A stretch of DNA of 5,691 nt from the NCBI GenBank assembly GCA_903850725.1, contig CAINMG010000034.1, positions 1-5,691 on the forward strand, given 5' to 3'. Each line of letters begins with the position of its first letter. Within the stretch, counting starts at the first letter, position 1. Source of the stretch: Candidatus Staskawiczbacteria bacterium. GTDB taxonomy: Bacteria; Patescibacteriota; Minisyncoccia; Minisyncoccales; Staskawiczbacteraceae. Under the pieces are notes generated by a model. The model made no database searches. It saw nothing but the letters and a program-made list of their open reading frames with translations, and had not been told where the DNA came from. Position numbers and translations under genes: made by a program. This document shows, piece by piece, positions 1 to 5,489 of the stretch.

Positions 1-12
1 GACCTCCACAAG

Positions 13-29
13 GCCGCCTTTTTTCTTTT
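13..29 (+). terminator. Probable right arm and T-tract of an upstream gene's terminator (cut by window edge)
   Basis: A GC-rich block GGCCGCC (12-18) runs directly into six T's, a C and four more T's. In otherwise AT-rich DNA this is the usual 3' half of an intrinsic terminator. The complementary left arm (GGCGGCC-like) is not in the window and would lie before base 1, so the hairpin itself is not seen. If correct, an upstream + strand gene ends just outside the window and ppsA starts a new transcription unit. Confidence 0.4.
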
Positions 30-60
30 ACAATTTATCCACTACCCATAAATATAAAAA

Positions 61-102
61 TTATGTATAATGAATAAATATAATTAAAATATAATAAATC
101 AT
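61..102 (+). promoter_or_regulatory. AT-rich promoter zone of ppsA with two TATAAT boxes
   Basis: Two perfect TATAAT hexamers are present, at 66-71 and 90-95. The first would start RNA near base 78 and give a leader of about 25 bases. No good -35 box lies 17 bases upstream of it: 43-48 reads TACCCA, only 3 of 6 matches to TTGACA. The second lies only 7 bases before the ATG and would give an essentially leaderless message. No Shine-Dalgarno sequence precedes the ATG at 103. In such AT-rich DNA some TATAAT matches occur by chance, so the choice between the two is open. Confidence 0.4.
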
Positions 103-2502
103 ATGGAAAAAGATCAAAAAAATATTTTACACTTTTCAGAAATTAGGATGACTGATGTACCACTTGTTGGTGGGAAAAATGCTAGTCTTGGAGAAATGTT
201 TACCCAGCTAACTGCCAAAGGTGTAAACATCCCCGATGGATTTGCTTTAACTACAAATTTTTATTGGAAGTTTATTGAAGCAAATGGTTTAAAAGAAAAA
301 CTAAATGAAGTTTTTAATACTCTTGATGTAAATGACGTAAAAAGTGTACAACAAGTAGGAAAAACTTGCAGAGATTTAATTTTAAATGCCAATATTTCAA
401 ACGAATTACAACAAGAACTTTATTCTGCTTATAAAGAGCTTTCTTTAAAATATAATGAAGAAGCTACAGATGTGGCGGTCCGAACCTCTGGCGTAGCTGA
501 AGACAATCCAAACGCCAGCTTTGCTGGACAATTTGAAACTTATTTAAATATCACAGGAGAAGAGCGCTTAATAAAAGCAGTTAAAGATTGTTTTTCATCT
601 TTCTTTACAGATAGAGCTATTGTTTACAGAAATGAATTGAAACAAGACCAACTCAAAGTTGGCTCATCTGTAGGAGTACAAAAAATGGTAAGGAGCGATT
701 TGGGAGCTTCGGGAATTATGTTTTCTTGCGATACAGAATCTGGATTTGGAGATGTGGTACTGATTAATGCAAGTTATGGACTGGGTGAGAATATTGTTAA
801 AGGCAGGGTTGATCCTGACCAATATTATGTTTTTGAAACTACTTTAAAGAAAGGCTTTAAACCAATTATTGATAAAAAATTAGGAGCTAAAGAAGAAAAA
901 TTAACTTACAATACAAATTTAAAAGCTAAAGACCCAACCAAAAATATTTTAACTACCAAAAAAGAAAGGGAGACTTTTGTGATTTCAGATGATGAGGCTT
1001 TGCAATTAGCTAAGTGGTCAGTGATTGTGGAAGAACATTACAAAAAATCAATGGATATGGAATGGGCTAAAGATGGCAGAGATGGCAAATTATTTATTGT
1101 GCAAGCAAGGCCCGAAACTATTCAAAGTAAAAAGAACTTAAATGTTCTCGAAGATTATGTAATTGATAAATCCCAAAATCCAAAAGTATTAGCTATTGGA
1201 CTTTCGGTGGGTAATAAAATTGGCCAGGGTAAAACTCATGTTATAAAAGATGTAAAAAATGTTTCTGACTTTAAACAAGGAGAAGTGTTAGTTACTGAAA
1301 TGACCGATCCTGATTGGGTGCCAGCAATGAAAATTGCTTCTGCGATTATTACAGATCGTGGCGGAAGGACTTGTCATGCTGCAATTATTGGAAGAGAGCT
1401 GGGTATTCCTGTTGTGGTTGGAACTGGCGATGGATCCAAAAAAATAAAATCTGGGCTTGATGTGACAGCTTCATGCGCAGAATCAGAAGAGGGCAGAGTT
1501 TATGCAGGGCTGGTACCTTTTGAAATTAAAAAAACTGACATTTCAAATATAGACAAAACCAAAACTAAAATTACTATGAATCTTGGAGAGCCAGATCATG
1601 CTTTTGCTTTAAGCTTTATCCCAAATGATGGCGTGGGACTAGCCAGAGAAGAATTTATAATTGCTAACTCAATTAAAATTCACCCCCTAGCTTTGCTAAA
1701 TTACGCCAAACTTTCTAAAAAAGACAAGACAAAAATAGACGCACTCACTACTGGATGGGATGACAAAGTACAATTTTACGTAGATAAGTTAGCTCAAGGC
1801 ATTGGTAAAATTGGTTCTGCATTTTATCCCAAACAAGTGATTGTGCGTTTTTCAGATTTTAAAACCAATGAATATAGGTCGCTTGTTGGTGGAGAAGCTT
1901 TTGAACCACAAGAAGAAAACCCAATGATTGGATTTCGTGGAGCTTCAAGATATTATGACCCAAAATTTAAAGATGCTTTTGTGCTGGAATGCAAAGCAAT
2001 CAAAAAAGTTAGAGAAGAATATGGCTTAGACAATGTACAAGTTATGATTCCATTTTGCAGAACTGTAGAAGAAGGCAAAAAAGTTATTGCTATTATGAAA
2101 GAAAATGGCCTTTTGCAAGAAGCTGGACTTAAGATTTTTGTCATGTGCGAAATTCCAGCCAATGTAATTTTAGCTGAAAAGTTTTTGGAAATTTTTGATG
2201 GCTTTTCAATTGGCTCAAATGACTTAACTCAATTAACTTTGGGCCTTGACCGAGATAACTCAGAAATTGCTCATATTGGCAACGAAAAAAATGATGCAGT
2301 AAAAGAACTTATTGAAGAAGCAATAAGAGTTTGCAAAGCTAATAACAAATATATAGGAATATGTGGAGACGGACCGTCAACATTTCAAGATTTTGCCGAA
2401 TTTTTAGTGGATAAAGGTATAGACTCACTTTCACTGTCGCCTGATGCAATAATAAAAACAAAAATTGCGATTGCTAAATATGAACAAAGCCACCAAAAAT
2501 AA
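103..2502 (+). CDS. ppsA: Phosphoenolpyruvate synthase (pyruvate, water dikinase)
   Basis: Cytoplasmic enzyme converting pyruvate, ATP and water to PEP, AMP and phosphate, the entry step of gluconeogenesis from pyruvate. At 799 residues it is close to the E. coli enzyme (about 792) and appears complete. Domains in order: ATP-grasp/PPDK N-terminal domain (about 5-340) with AVRTSG (125-130) and the closing VQARPET (333-339); swivelling phosphohistidine domain (about 385-460) with GGRTCH, His425 being the phosphorylated residue; C-terminal PEP/pyruvate-binding barrel (about 480-795) with GFRG (610-613), MCEIP (681-685), GSNDLTQ (from 704) and GICGDGPS, whose Cys754 is the expected catalytic cysteine. 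All hallmark residues are present and nothing interrupts the reading frame. The ATG at 103 is the natural start, since GGKNASLGEM follows about 22 residues later as usual. The last 23 bases overlap the next gene. In an organism with a reduced genome it could also run in the glycolytic direction; that is inference. Confidence 0.97.
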   Translation: MEKDQKNILHFSEIRMTDVPLVGGKNASLGEMFTQLTAKGVNIPDGFALTTNFYWKFIEANGLKEKLNEVFNTLDVNDVKSVQQVGKTCRDLILNANISNELQQELYSAYKELSLKYNEEATDVAVRTSGVAEDNPNASFAGQFETYLNITGEERLIKAVKDCFSSFFTDRAIVYRNELKQDQLKVGSSVGVQKMVRSDLGASGIMFSCDTESGFGDVVLINASYGLGENIVKGRVDPDQYYVFETTLKKGFKPIIDKKLGAKEEKLTYNTNLKAKDPTKNILTTKKERETFVISDDEALQLAKWSVIVEEHYKKSMDMEWAKDGRDGKLFIVQARPETIQSKKNLNVLEDYVIDKSQNPKVLAIGLSVGNKIGQGKTHVIKDVKNVSDFKQGEVLVTEMTDPDWVPAMKIASAIITDRGGRTCHAAIIGRELGIPVVVGTGDGSKKIKSGLDVTASCAESEEGRVYAGLVPFEIKKTDISNIDKTKTKITMNLGEPDHAFALSFIPNDGVGLAREEFIIANSIKIHPLALLNYAKLSKKDKTKIDALTTGWDDKVQFYVDKLAQGIGKIGSAFYPKQVIVRFSDFKTNEYRSLVGGEAFEPQEENPMIGFRGASRYYDPKFKDAFVLECKAIKKVREEYGLDNVQVMIPFCRTVEEGKKVIAIMKENGLLQEAGLKIFVMCEIPANVILAEKFLEIFDGFSIGSNDLTQLTLGLDRDNSEIAHIGNEKNDAVKELIEEAIRVCKANNKYIGICGDGPSTFQDFAEFLVDKGIDSLSLSPDAIIKTKIAIAKYEQSHQK

Positions 2503-3511
2503 ATTGGATTTATTTGATTTTCTTTCTAAAAATGAATCTATTTATGTACAGATTCAACCAGATTTTTTGTTAAAAATTAGAGAATTGATCAAAAGTAATT
2601 TTAAAACACTAAAAAGCTTCAATAACAAATACTTAAGAATAGAATATCCAAACTTAAAACATGATTTCAGATTAGCTCAATATCACCATTTTATAAGATG
2701 GTTAAAAATTATAAAATGTTTCAAAATAAATAAAGAAATTCTTTATGAAAATATAATTGGATTTAGAGTAAGCGGGTCACATGGTAAAACATCAGTAAAA
2801 CTTTTAAGAAATTTAGAAATAAATGAAAAATTTGTTGAAGGATATTCTCTATATATTGCAGAGGGAGATACTGGACTTAGTGGTAAGAAAATTCCAAGAA
2901 AGTTAAGATTTACAAATTCAAATTTAGAGGTTATCAGATTCTTTATAAATTGGATAAGAGAGTTTTTCCCAAATAATGATTTTTACTTAAATACTATTTT
3001 ACCAATAGAAATAAATGTAGAAAAAGATTTCTATCAAAAATTATGCAAAGAGCTGAATATTGATATTAGCGCAATAAGAATCAAAAAAGAACATTACAAC
3101 AAAAAGATAAAATATAAACTCTGTTGTGATAATGCAATTTTAATTGATATAATACTAGAAATAGATAACATAGTTAAAAAACTCTGCAAAAATAATAAAA
3201 TATTATCAAAATCTTATATCCGAGGAATGATGACTGGCGAGGGAACAGTTTATTTTAATAGAAGTAGATATGTTAGAATTGAAATGAAAAATAAAAAAGA
3301 AATAAACTATATCCATAGTTTATTAAAAAAATTAAAATATAAATGCAAAATATCTTATAGAAAAGAACGAGTTGGTATGTGTAGCATTTACATTGGAGCA
3401 AAACAAATTGATAAATTTTATAAAGAAATTGGATTTGGTTCACAAAACGATAGGCAAAATATACTAAAATTAGCAGCGAATAAAATTTTAAAAGTAAATC
3501 AATATATTTAA
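2480..3511 (+). CDS. Free-standing two-motif LAGLIDADG protein (putative homing endonuclease)
   Basis: From the ATG at 2480 the product is 343 residues; a TTG at 2465 would add five. Two diverged LAGLIDADG helices are visible: VEGYSLYIAEGD (about 119-130) and YIRGMMTGEG (about 246-255). Each keeps the acidic residue next to the final glycine as Glu (about 128 and 254), so metal-dependent DNA cleavage is possible. The two motifs suggest a monomer with two pseudo-symmetric halves, each followed by beta-strand and helix-like sequence rich in Lys and Arg. The N-terminal 80 or so residues are basic, look helical and may hold a DNA-binding domain. There are no intein splice motifs and the neighbour genes are intact, so it is free-standing. 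It overlaps ppsA by 23 bases in another frame, which may allow coupled translation. Four sampled 60-base lines hold about 21% G+C against about 33% for four ppsA lines, suggesting separate ancestry. A domesticated DNA-binding role is the alternative. Confidence 0.8.
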   Translation: MNKATKNKLDLFDFLSKNESIYVQIQPDFLLKIRELIKSNFKTLKSFNNKYLRIEYPNLKHDFRLAQYHHFIRWLKIIKCFKINKEILYENIIGFRVSGSHGKTSVKLLRNLEINEKFVEGYSLYIAEGDTGLSGKKIPRKLRFTNSNLEVIRFFINWIREFFPNNDFYLNTILPIEINVEKDFYQKLCKELNIDISAIRIKKEHYNKKIKYKLCCDNAILIDIILEIDNIVKKLCKNNKILSKSYIRGMMTGEGTVYFNRSRYVRIEMKNKKEINYIHSLLKKLKYKCKISYRKERVGMCSIYIGAKQIDKFYKEIGFGSQNDRQNILKLAANKILKVNQYI

Positions 3512-3518
3512 AAAATTT

Positions 3519-4238
3519 ATGAAAGAGCCAATCGGCGAAAATCAAGAATTAAAATTAGAGATGCTACAATTAGAAGAAGAAATATTTGGAAATATGCCAA
3601 TATATTTAAATGATAGTTTAGAAAATTGGTTACAAGCATGTCAACATCAAGCACAATTAGGGATAACATGTTTAAAAAACCAAAAAAGATATTACATATT
3701 CTATGATGGAATGTCTAAATATCTACATACAGAGCCTAAAGATATTGGGGCCGTAGAATATTCACTTAAAGAATCAGGGAATTTACCTGAAAACCAAAAT
3801 TTAAAAATAGGGCGTATAATTGAACAGACGTCAAAGGACGCAATAGACCCTATTTTTGAATCTTTATTTTCTTCAAATATTTCAGATTCAGATTTAGAAA
3901 AAGCTGGCGTGTCCTTTTGCGCGGGAGACGATTTATACGAAAATCTAAAAACAATTTCACAGCTAGAACAAGCACCATATTTTGAAATTTCGATTATTTG
4001 GAGGAAAATGGATTATGATTTGAATAGACGCAAATTAACAGACGAAGAATTTCATTGTTTATTGGATGCGATATCTAAAATAAATAAACTAATAGAATTT
4101 GATAAAGAAATTATGGAAAAATATGGACCAGTGGAATTACCAAAAGAAATAGAATCAAAGGAGTTGGAAATAAGACGAGAAGCCGATGTCGCAGGACAAA
4201 AATGGTGGCAAGAATTTAAATTGGCAAATAATCAATAA
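3519..4238 (+). CDS. Hypothetical protein, 239 residues, family not recognised
   Basis: I do not recognise this protein. It begins 7 bases after the LAGLIDADG stop, so the two may share a transcript, though no Shine-Dalgarno sequence precedes the ATG. The product is acidic and soluble-looking: no signal peptide, no membrane segment. The first 25 residues are Glu/Leu-rich and probably helical; a more globular middle holds a hydrophobic/aromatic patch, RYYIFYDGM (57-65), and FEISIIW (155-161). The last 70 residues (about 172-236) are charged and probably helical, ending in a Trp pair (229-230). Four cysteines (41, 51, 134, 180) are not spaced as a metal site. Sampled lines have about 33% G+C, like ppsA and unlike its upstream neighbour. 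The open frame of 239 codons with ordinary amino acid content supports a real gene. Its function cannot be read from the sequence; it could be mobile-element cargo or a lineage-specific host gene. Confidence 0.7.
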   Translation: MKEPIGENQELKLEMLQLEEEIFGNMPIYLNDSLENWLQACQHQAQLGITCLKNQKRYYIFYDGMSKYLHTEPKDIGAVEYSLKESGNLPENQNLKIGRIIEQTSKDAIDPIFESLFSSNISDSDLEKAGVSFCAGDDLYENLKTISQLEQAPYFEISIIWRKMDYDLNRRKLTDEEFHCLLDAISKINKLIEFDKEIMEKYGPVELPKEIESKELEIRREADVAGQKWWQEFKLANNQ

Positions 4239-4258
4239 AATATAATTAAAATAATTAA

Positions 4259-4338
4259 ACGCGAAGTAAGTTCGTCATAATTTATACCTCAAAGAAACTG
4301 TTTGTTAGGTATAAATTATGACATGAATTTGCTCGCGT
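4259..4338 (+). repeat. Long inverted repeat (hairpin 1), about 30 bp stem
   Basis: The core is a perfect 16-base inverted repeat, GTCATAATTTATACCT (4274-4289) against AGGTATAAATTATGAC (4307-4322), with a 17-base loop (4290-4306). Outside it, 4266-4273 pairs with 4325-4332 over 8 positions including two G-U wobbles, and 4260-4264 (CGCGA) pairs with 4333-4337 (TCGCG); A4259 can also pair with T4338. The only interruptions are a one-base bulge at 4265 and a two-base bulge at 4323-4324. Both wobbles are G-U in + strand RNA but would be A-C mismatches in the opposite transcript. Confidence 0.85.
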
Positions 4339-4360
4339 GCTACGCAAAAAAATTAAAGCC

Positions 4361-4410
4361 CTTCGCTCATTAAGCCCCAAAGATTATTTTATCAGGCTTA
4401 ACTCGCGAAG
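4361..4410 (+). repeat. Imperfect inverted repeat (hairpin 2), 13 of 16 paired
   Basis: CTTCGC (4361-4366) pairs with GCGAAG (4405-4410), and TTAAGCC (4370-4376) pairs with GGCTTAA (4395-4401). A symmetric 3-by-3 internal loop separates the two helices and an 18-base loop (4377-4394) closes the hairpin. Arm and loop lengths are nearly the same as the 16-bp core and 17-base loop of the preceding hairpin, and the right arm carries the same CGCGAAG found at the foot of that hairpin. Confidence 0.7.
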
Positions 4411-4440
4411 TGATTTTATTCGCTTTGCTACATAAAATCA
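4411..4440 (+). repeat. Inverted repeat (hairpin 3) ending on the kinase start codon
   Basis: TGATTTTAT (4411-4419) is perfectly complementary to ATAAAATCA (4432-4440), with a 12-base loop (4420-4431). The last paired base is the A of the ATG at 4440. Folding would occupy the ribosome landing zone of the kinase message. The stem is mostly A-T, so it is weak and could be opened easily by a ribosome or a competing pairing. Confidence 0.55.
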
Positions 4441-5423
4441 TGTACGATATTATTACATTTGGGGCAGCGATTCAGGATATTTATATTAAGCCTGAAAAGT
4501 TTAAAATTTTGGGCTCAGCAAAATTTGCCACAGGCAAAGGAGTTTGCTTTGGTTTGGGGAGCAAAATAGATGTAGAAGAAATGCATTTTTCTTCTGGAGG
4601 CGGTGGCACAAATACTGCAGCTACTTTTGCTAAACAAGGATTCTTGACTGCTTTTTGTGGAGCAGTAGGCCTAGATATTTCTGGTACTAGTTTAATTGAC
4701 GAGCTTTCCAGATTAAATATTGATATAAGATTTGTAAAAAGATTTGCAGAAAAAGCTACTAGCCATTCTGTGGTTTTGTCAGGACTAAAAGAGGACCGCA
4801 CGATTTTTGTTTATAAAGGAGCTTCGGAGTTATTGGATAAAGATATAATCCCATGGCAAGATATAAGAGAAGCAAGATGGTTTTATGTTGCCCCATTAGC
4901 TGGAAATCTTTGCAATAATTTTGAGTCAATTGTAAATTTTGCCAAAGAAAATAATATTAAAATTGCAGTAAATCCAGGACACTCACAATTATCATTGCCT
5001 AAAAAAACCTTAAAAGAAATTTTAGCTAAAGTTAATATTTTAATTTTAAACCAAGAAGAAGCTTCATTTTTAACTAAAACCCCATATAAAAAAGAAGGTC
5101 AAATTTTTACAAAATTAGATAAACTTTGCCCAGGAATTGCTATAATGACCAAAGGCAAAGATGGCGTAGTGGTTTCTGATGGAGAGTTTATTTATAGTGC
5201 CAAAGCCTTAAGAACCGAAGTCGCAGATACAGTAGGAGCTGGTGATGCTTTTGCTAGTGGATTTGTTTCAGCATATATCAAAGAGAATAACAACATTGAG
5301 AAAGCTATTCAACTTGGCATTGCTAATTCTGCAAGTTGCTTATCTCAAACTGGGGCCAAAAATGGCTTACTGACAAGCCTCCAAGAATTCGAAAAAGTCA
5401 AAGTAGAAAAAAACAAAATATAA
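4440..5423 (+). CDS. PfkB/ribokinase-family carbohydrate (or nucleoside) kinase
   Basis: Cytoplasmic kinase of the PfkB fold, transferring a phosphate from ATP to a sugar or nucleoside hydroxyl. From the ATG at 4440 it is 327 residues, normal for the family. That start is preferred to the in-frame GTG at 4410, because MYDIITFG places the first beta-strand at the N-terminus as expected and the ten extra residues would be read from hairpin sequence. Visible motifs: N-terminal substrate-binding signature GGGGTNTA (53-60); NQEE (204-207), the family N-x-x-E motif; and DTVGAGDAF (263-271), the C-terminal signature whose Asp269 is the catalytic base and whose glycines form the anion hole. DRTIFVYKGA (119-128) contributes to the lid/substrate region. 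The substrate cannot be assigned: ribokinase, adenosine/nucleoside kinase and fructose-type kinases share these motifs. The gene lies behind a structured 201-base tract, so post-transcriptional control is possible. Confidence 0.92.
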   Translation: MYDIITFGAAIQDIYIKPEKFKILGSAKFATGKGVCFGLGSKIDVEEMHFSSGGGGTNTAATFAKQGFLTAFCGAVGLDISGTSLIDELSRLNIDIRFVKRFAEKATSHSVVLSGLKEDRTIFVYKGASELLDKDIIPWQDIREARWFYVAPLAGNLCNNFESIVNFAKENNIKIAVNPGHSQLSLPKKTLKEILAKVNILILNQEEASFLTKTPYKKEGQIFTKLDKLCPGIAIMTKGKDGVVVSDGEFIYSAKALRTEVADTVGAGDAFASGFVSAYIKENNNIEKAIQLGIANSASCLSQTGAKNGLLTSLQEFEKVKVEKNKI

Positions 5424-5432
5424 TCCTCACTC

Positions 5433-5461
5433 TTTACAAATAAGCTAAAATATACTAATAT
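5433..5461 (+). promoter_or_regulatory. Candidate sigma-70-type promoter of the ferredoxin gene
   Basis: TTTACA (5433-5438, 5 of 6 to TTGACA) is followed after 17 bases by TAATAT (5456-5461, 4 of 6 to TATAAT). An overlapping TATACT (5451-5456) matches -10 better, but its 12-base spacing is too short. The start of transcription would fall near 5468, about 20 bases before the ATG. No terminator hairpin is seen between the kinase stop and this site, so read-through from the kinase is also possible. Confidence 0.45.
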
Positions 5462-5489
5462 ATCATTATTAAACTAAACTTATAAACTT

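Larger units (their letters stand above)
4239..4439 (+). promoter_or_regulatory. Structured non-coding tract, candidate 5' leader of the kinase gene
   Basis: This 201-base gap has no convincing gene. It opens with an A/T run containing a perfect TATAAT (4241-4246). A TTGGCA (4221-4226) lies upstream, but its 14-base spacing is too short for a normal sigma-70 promoter. RNA starting near 4253 would begin just before a very long hairpin (4259-4338), pass a second (4361-4410) and reach a third (4411-4440) that touches the kinase start codon. CGCGAAGT occurs twice (4260-4267, 4404-4411) and CTTCGC once (4361-4366). The long hairpin is not followed by a T-run, so it is not a standard terminator. 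A structured leader or a palindromic repeat element fits best; I know no named riboswitch class that matches. Confidence 0.45.

Noticed and set aside
1360..1405. Possible intein or intron in ppsA, given the neighbouring LAGLIDADG gene and the known M. jannaschii PEP synthase intein.
   Set aside because: The enzyme reads through without interruption: the GGRTCH site and all C-terminal motifs are intact and the length is normal. No splice-junction residues appear in the LAGLIDADG protein.
2771..2794. SGSHGKTS in the LAGLIDADG protein resembles a P-loop (GxxxxGKT).
   Set aside because: The spacing does not match a Walker A motif (too few residues between the first Gly and GKT), there is no Walker B partner, and a short basic strand just before the first LAGLIDADG helix is normal in this protein type.
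3273..3545. Open frame of 90 codons on the - strand, rich in Phe, Tyr and Leu.
   Set aside because: It is the complement of Lys/Asn/Ile-rich coding sequence of the LAGLIDADG gene and its low-complexity hydrophobic content is what that would produce. The same holds for the - strand frames at 1953-2162 and 4481-4801 inside ppsA and the kinase.
4305..4311. GTTAGGT matches the integron attC core GTTRRRY.
   Set aside because: It lies at the tip of the hairpin rather than at its base, has no RYYYAAC partner, and there is no integrase or cassette array.
4259..4350. Hairpin 1 as an intrinsic terminator of the unknown gene.
   Set aside because: No T-tract follows on the + strand; the sequence after it is GCTACGC and then A's. 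On the - strand there is no gene that would need terminating.
4353..4378. TTAAAGCCC (4353-4361) and TTAAGCCCC (4370-4378) looked like a short tandem or CRISPR-type repeat.
   Set aside because: There are only two imperfect short copies, 17 bases apart, with no repeat-spacer pattern; the second copy is better explained as an arm of hairpin 2.
4410..4439. GTG start for the kinase at 4410.
   Set aside because: The extra ten residues are encoded by the hairpin sequence, and the family's first beta-strand begins at the ATG at 4440.
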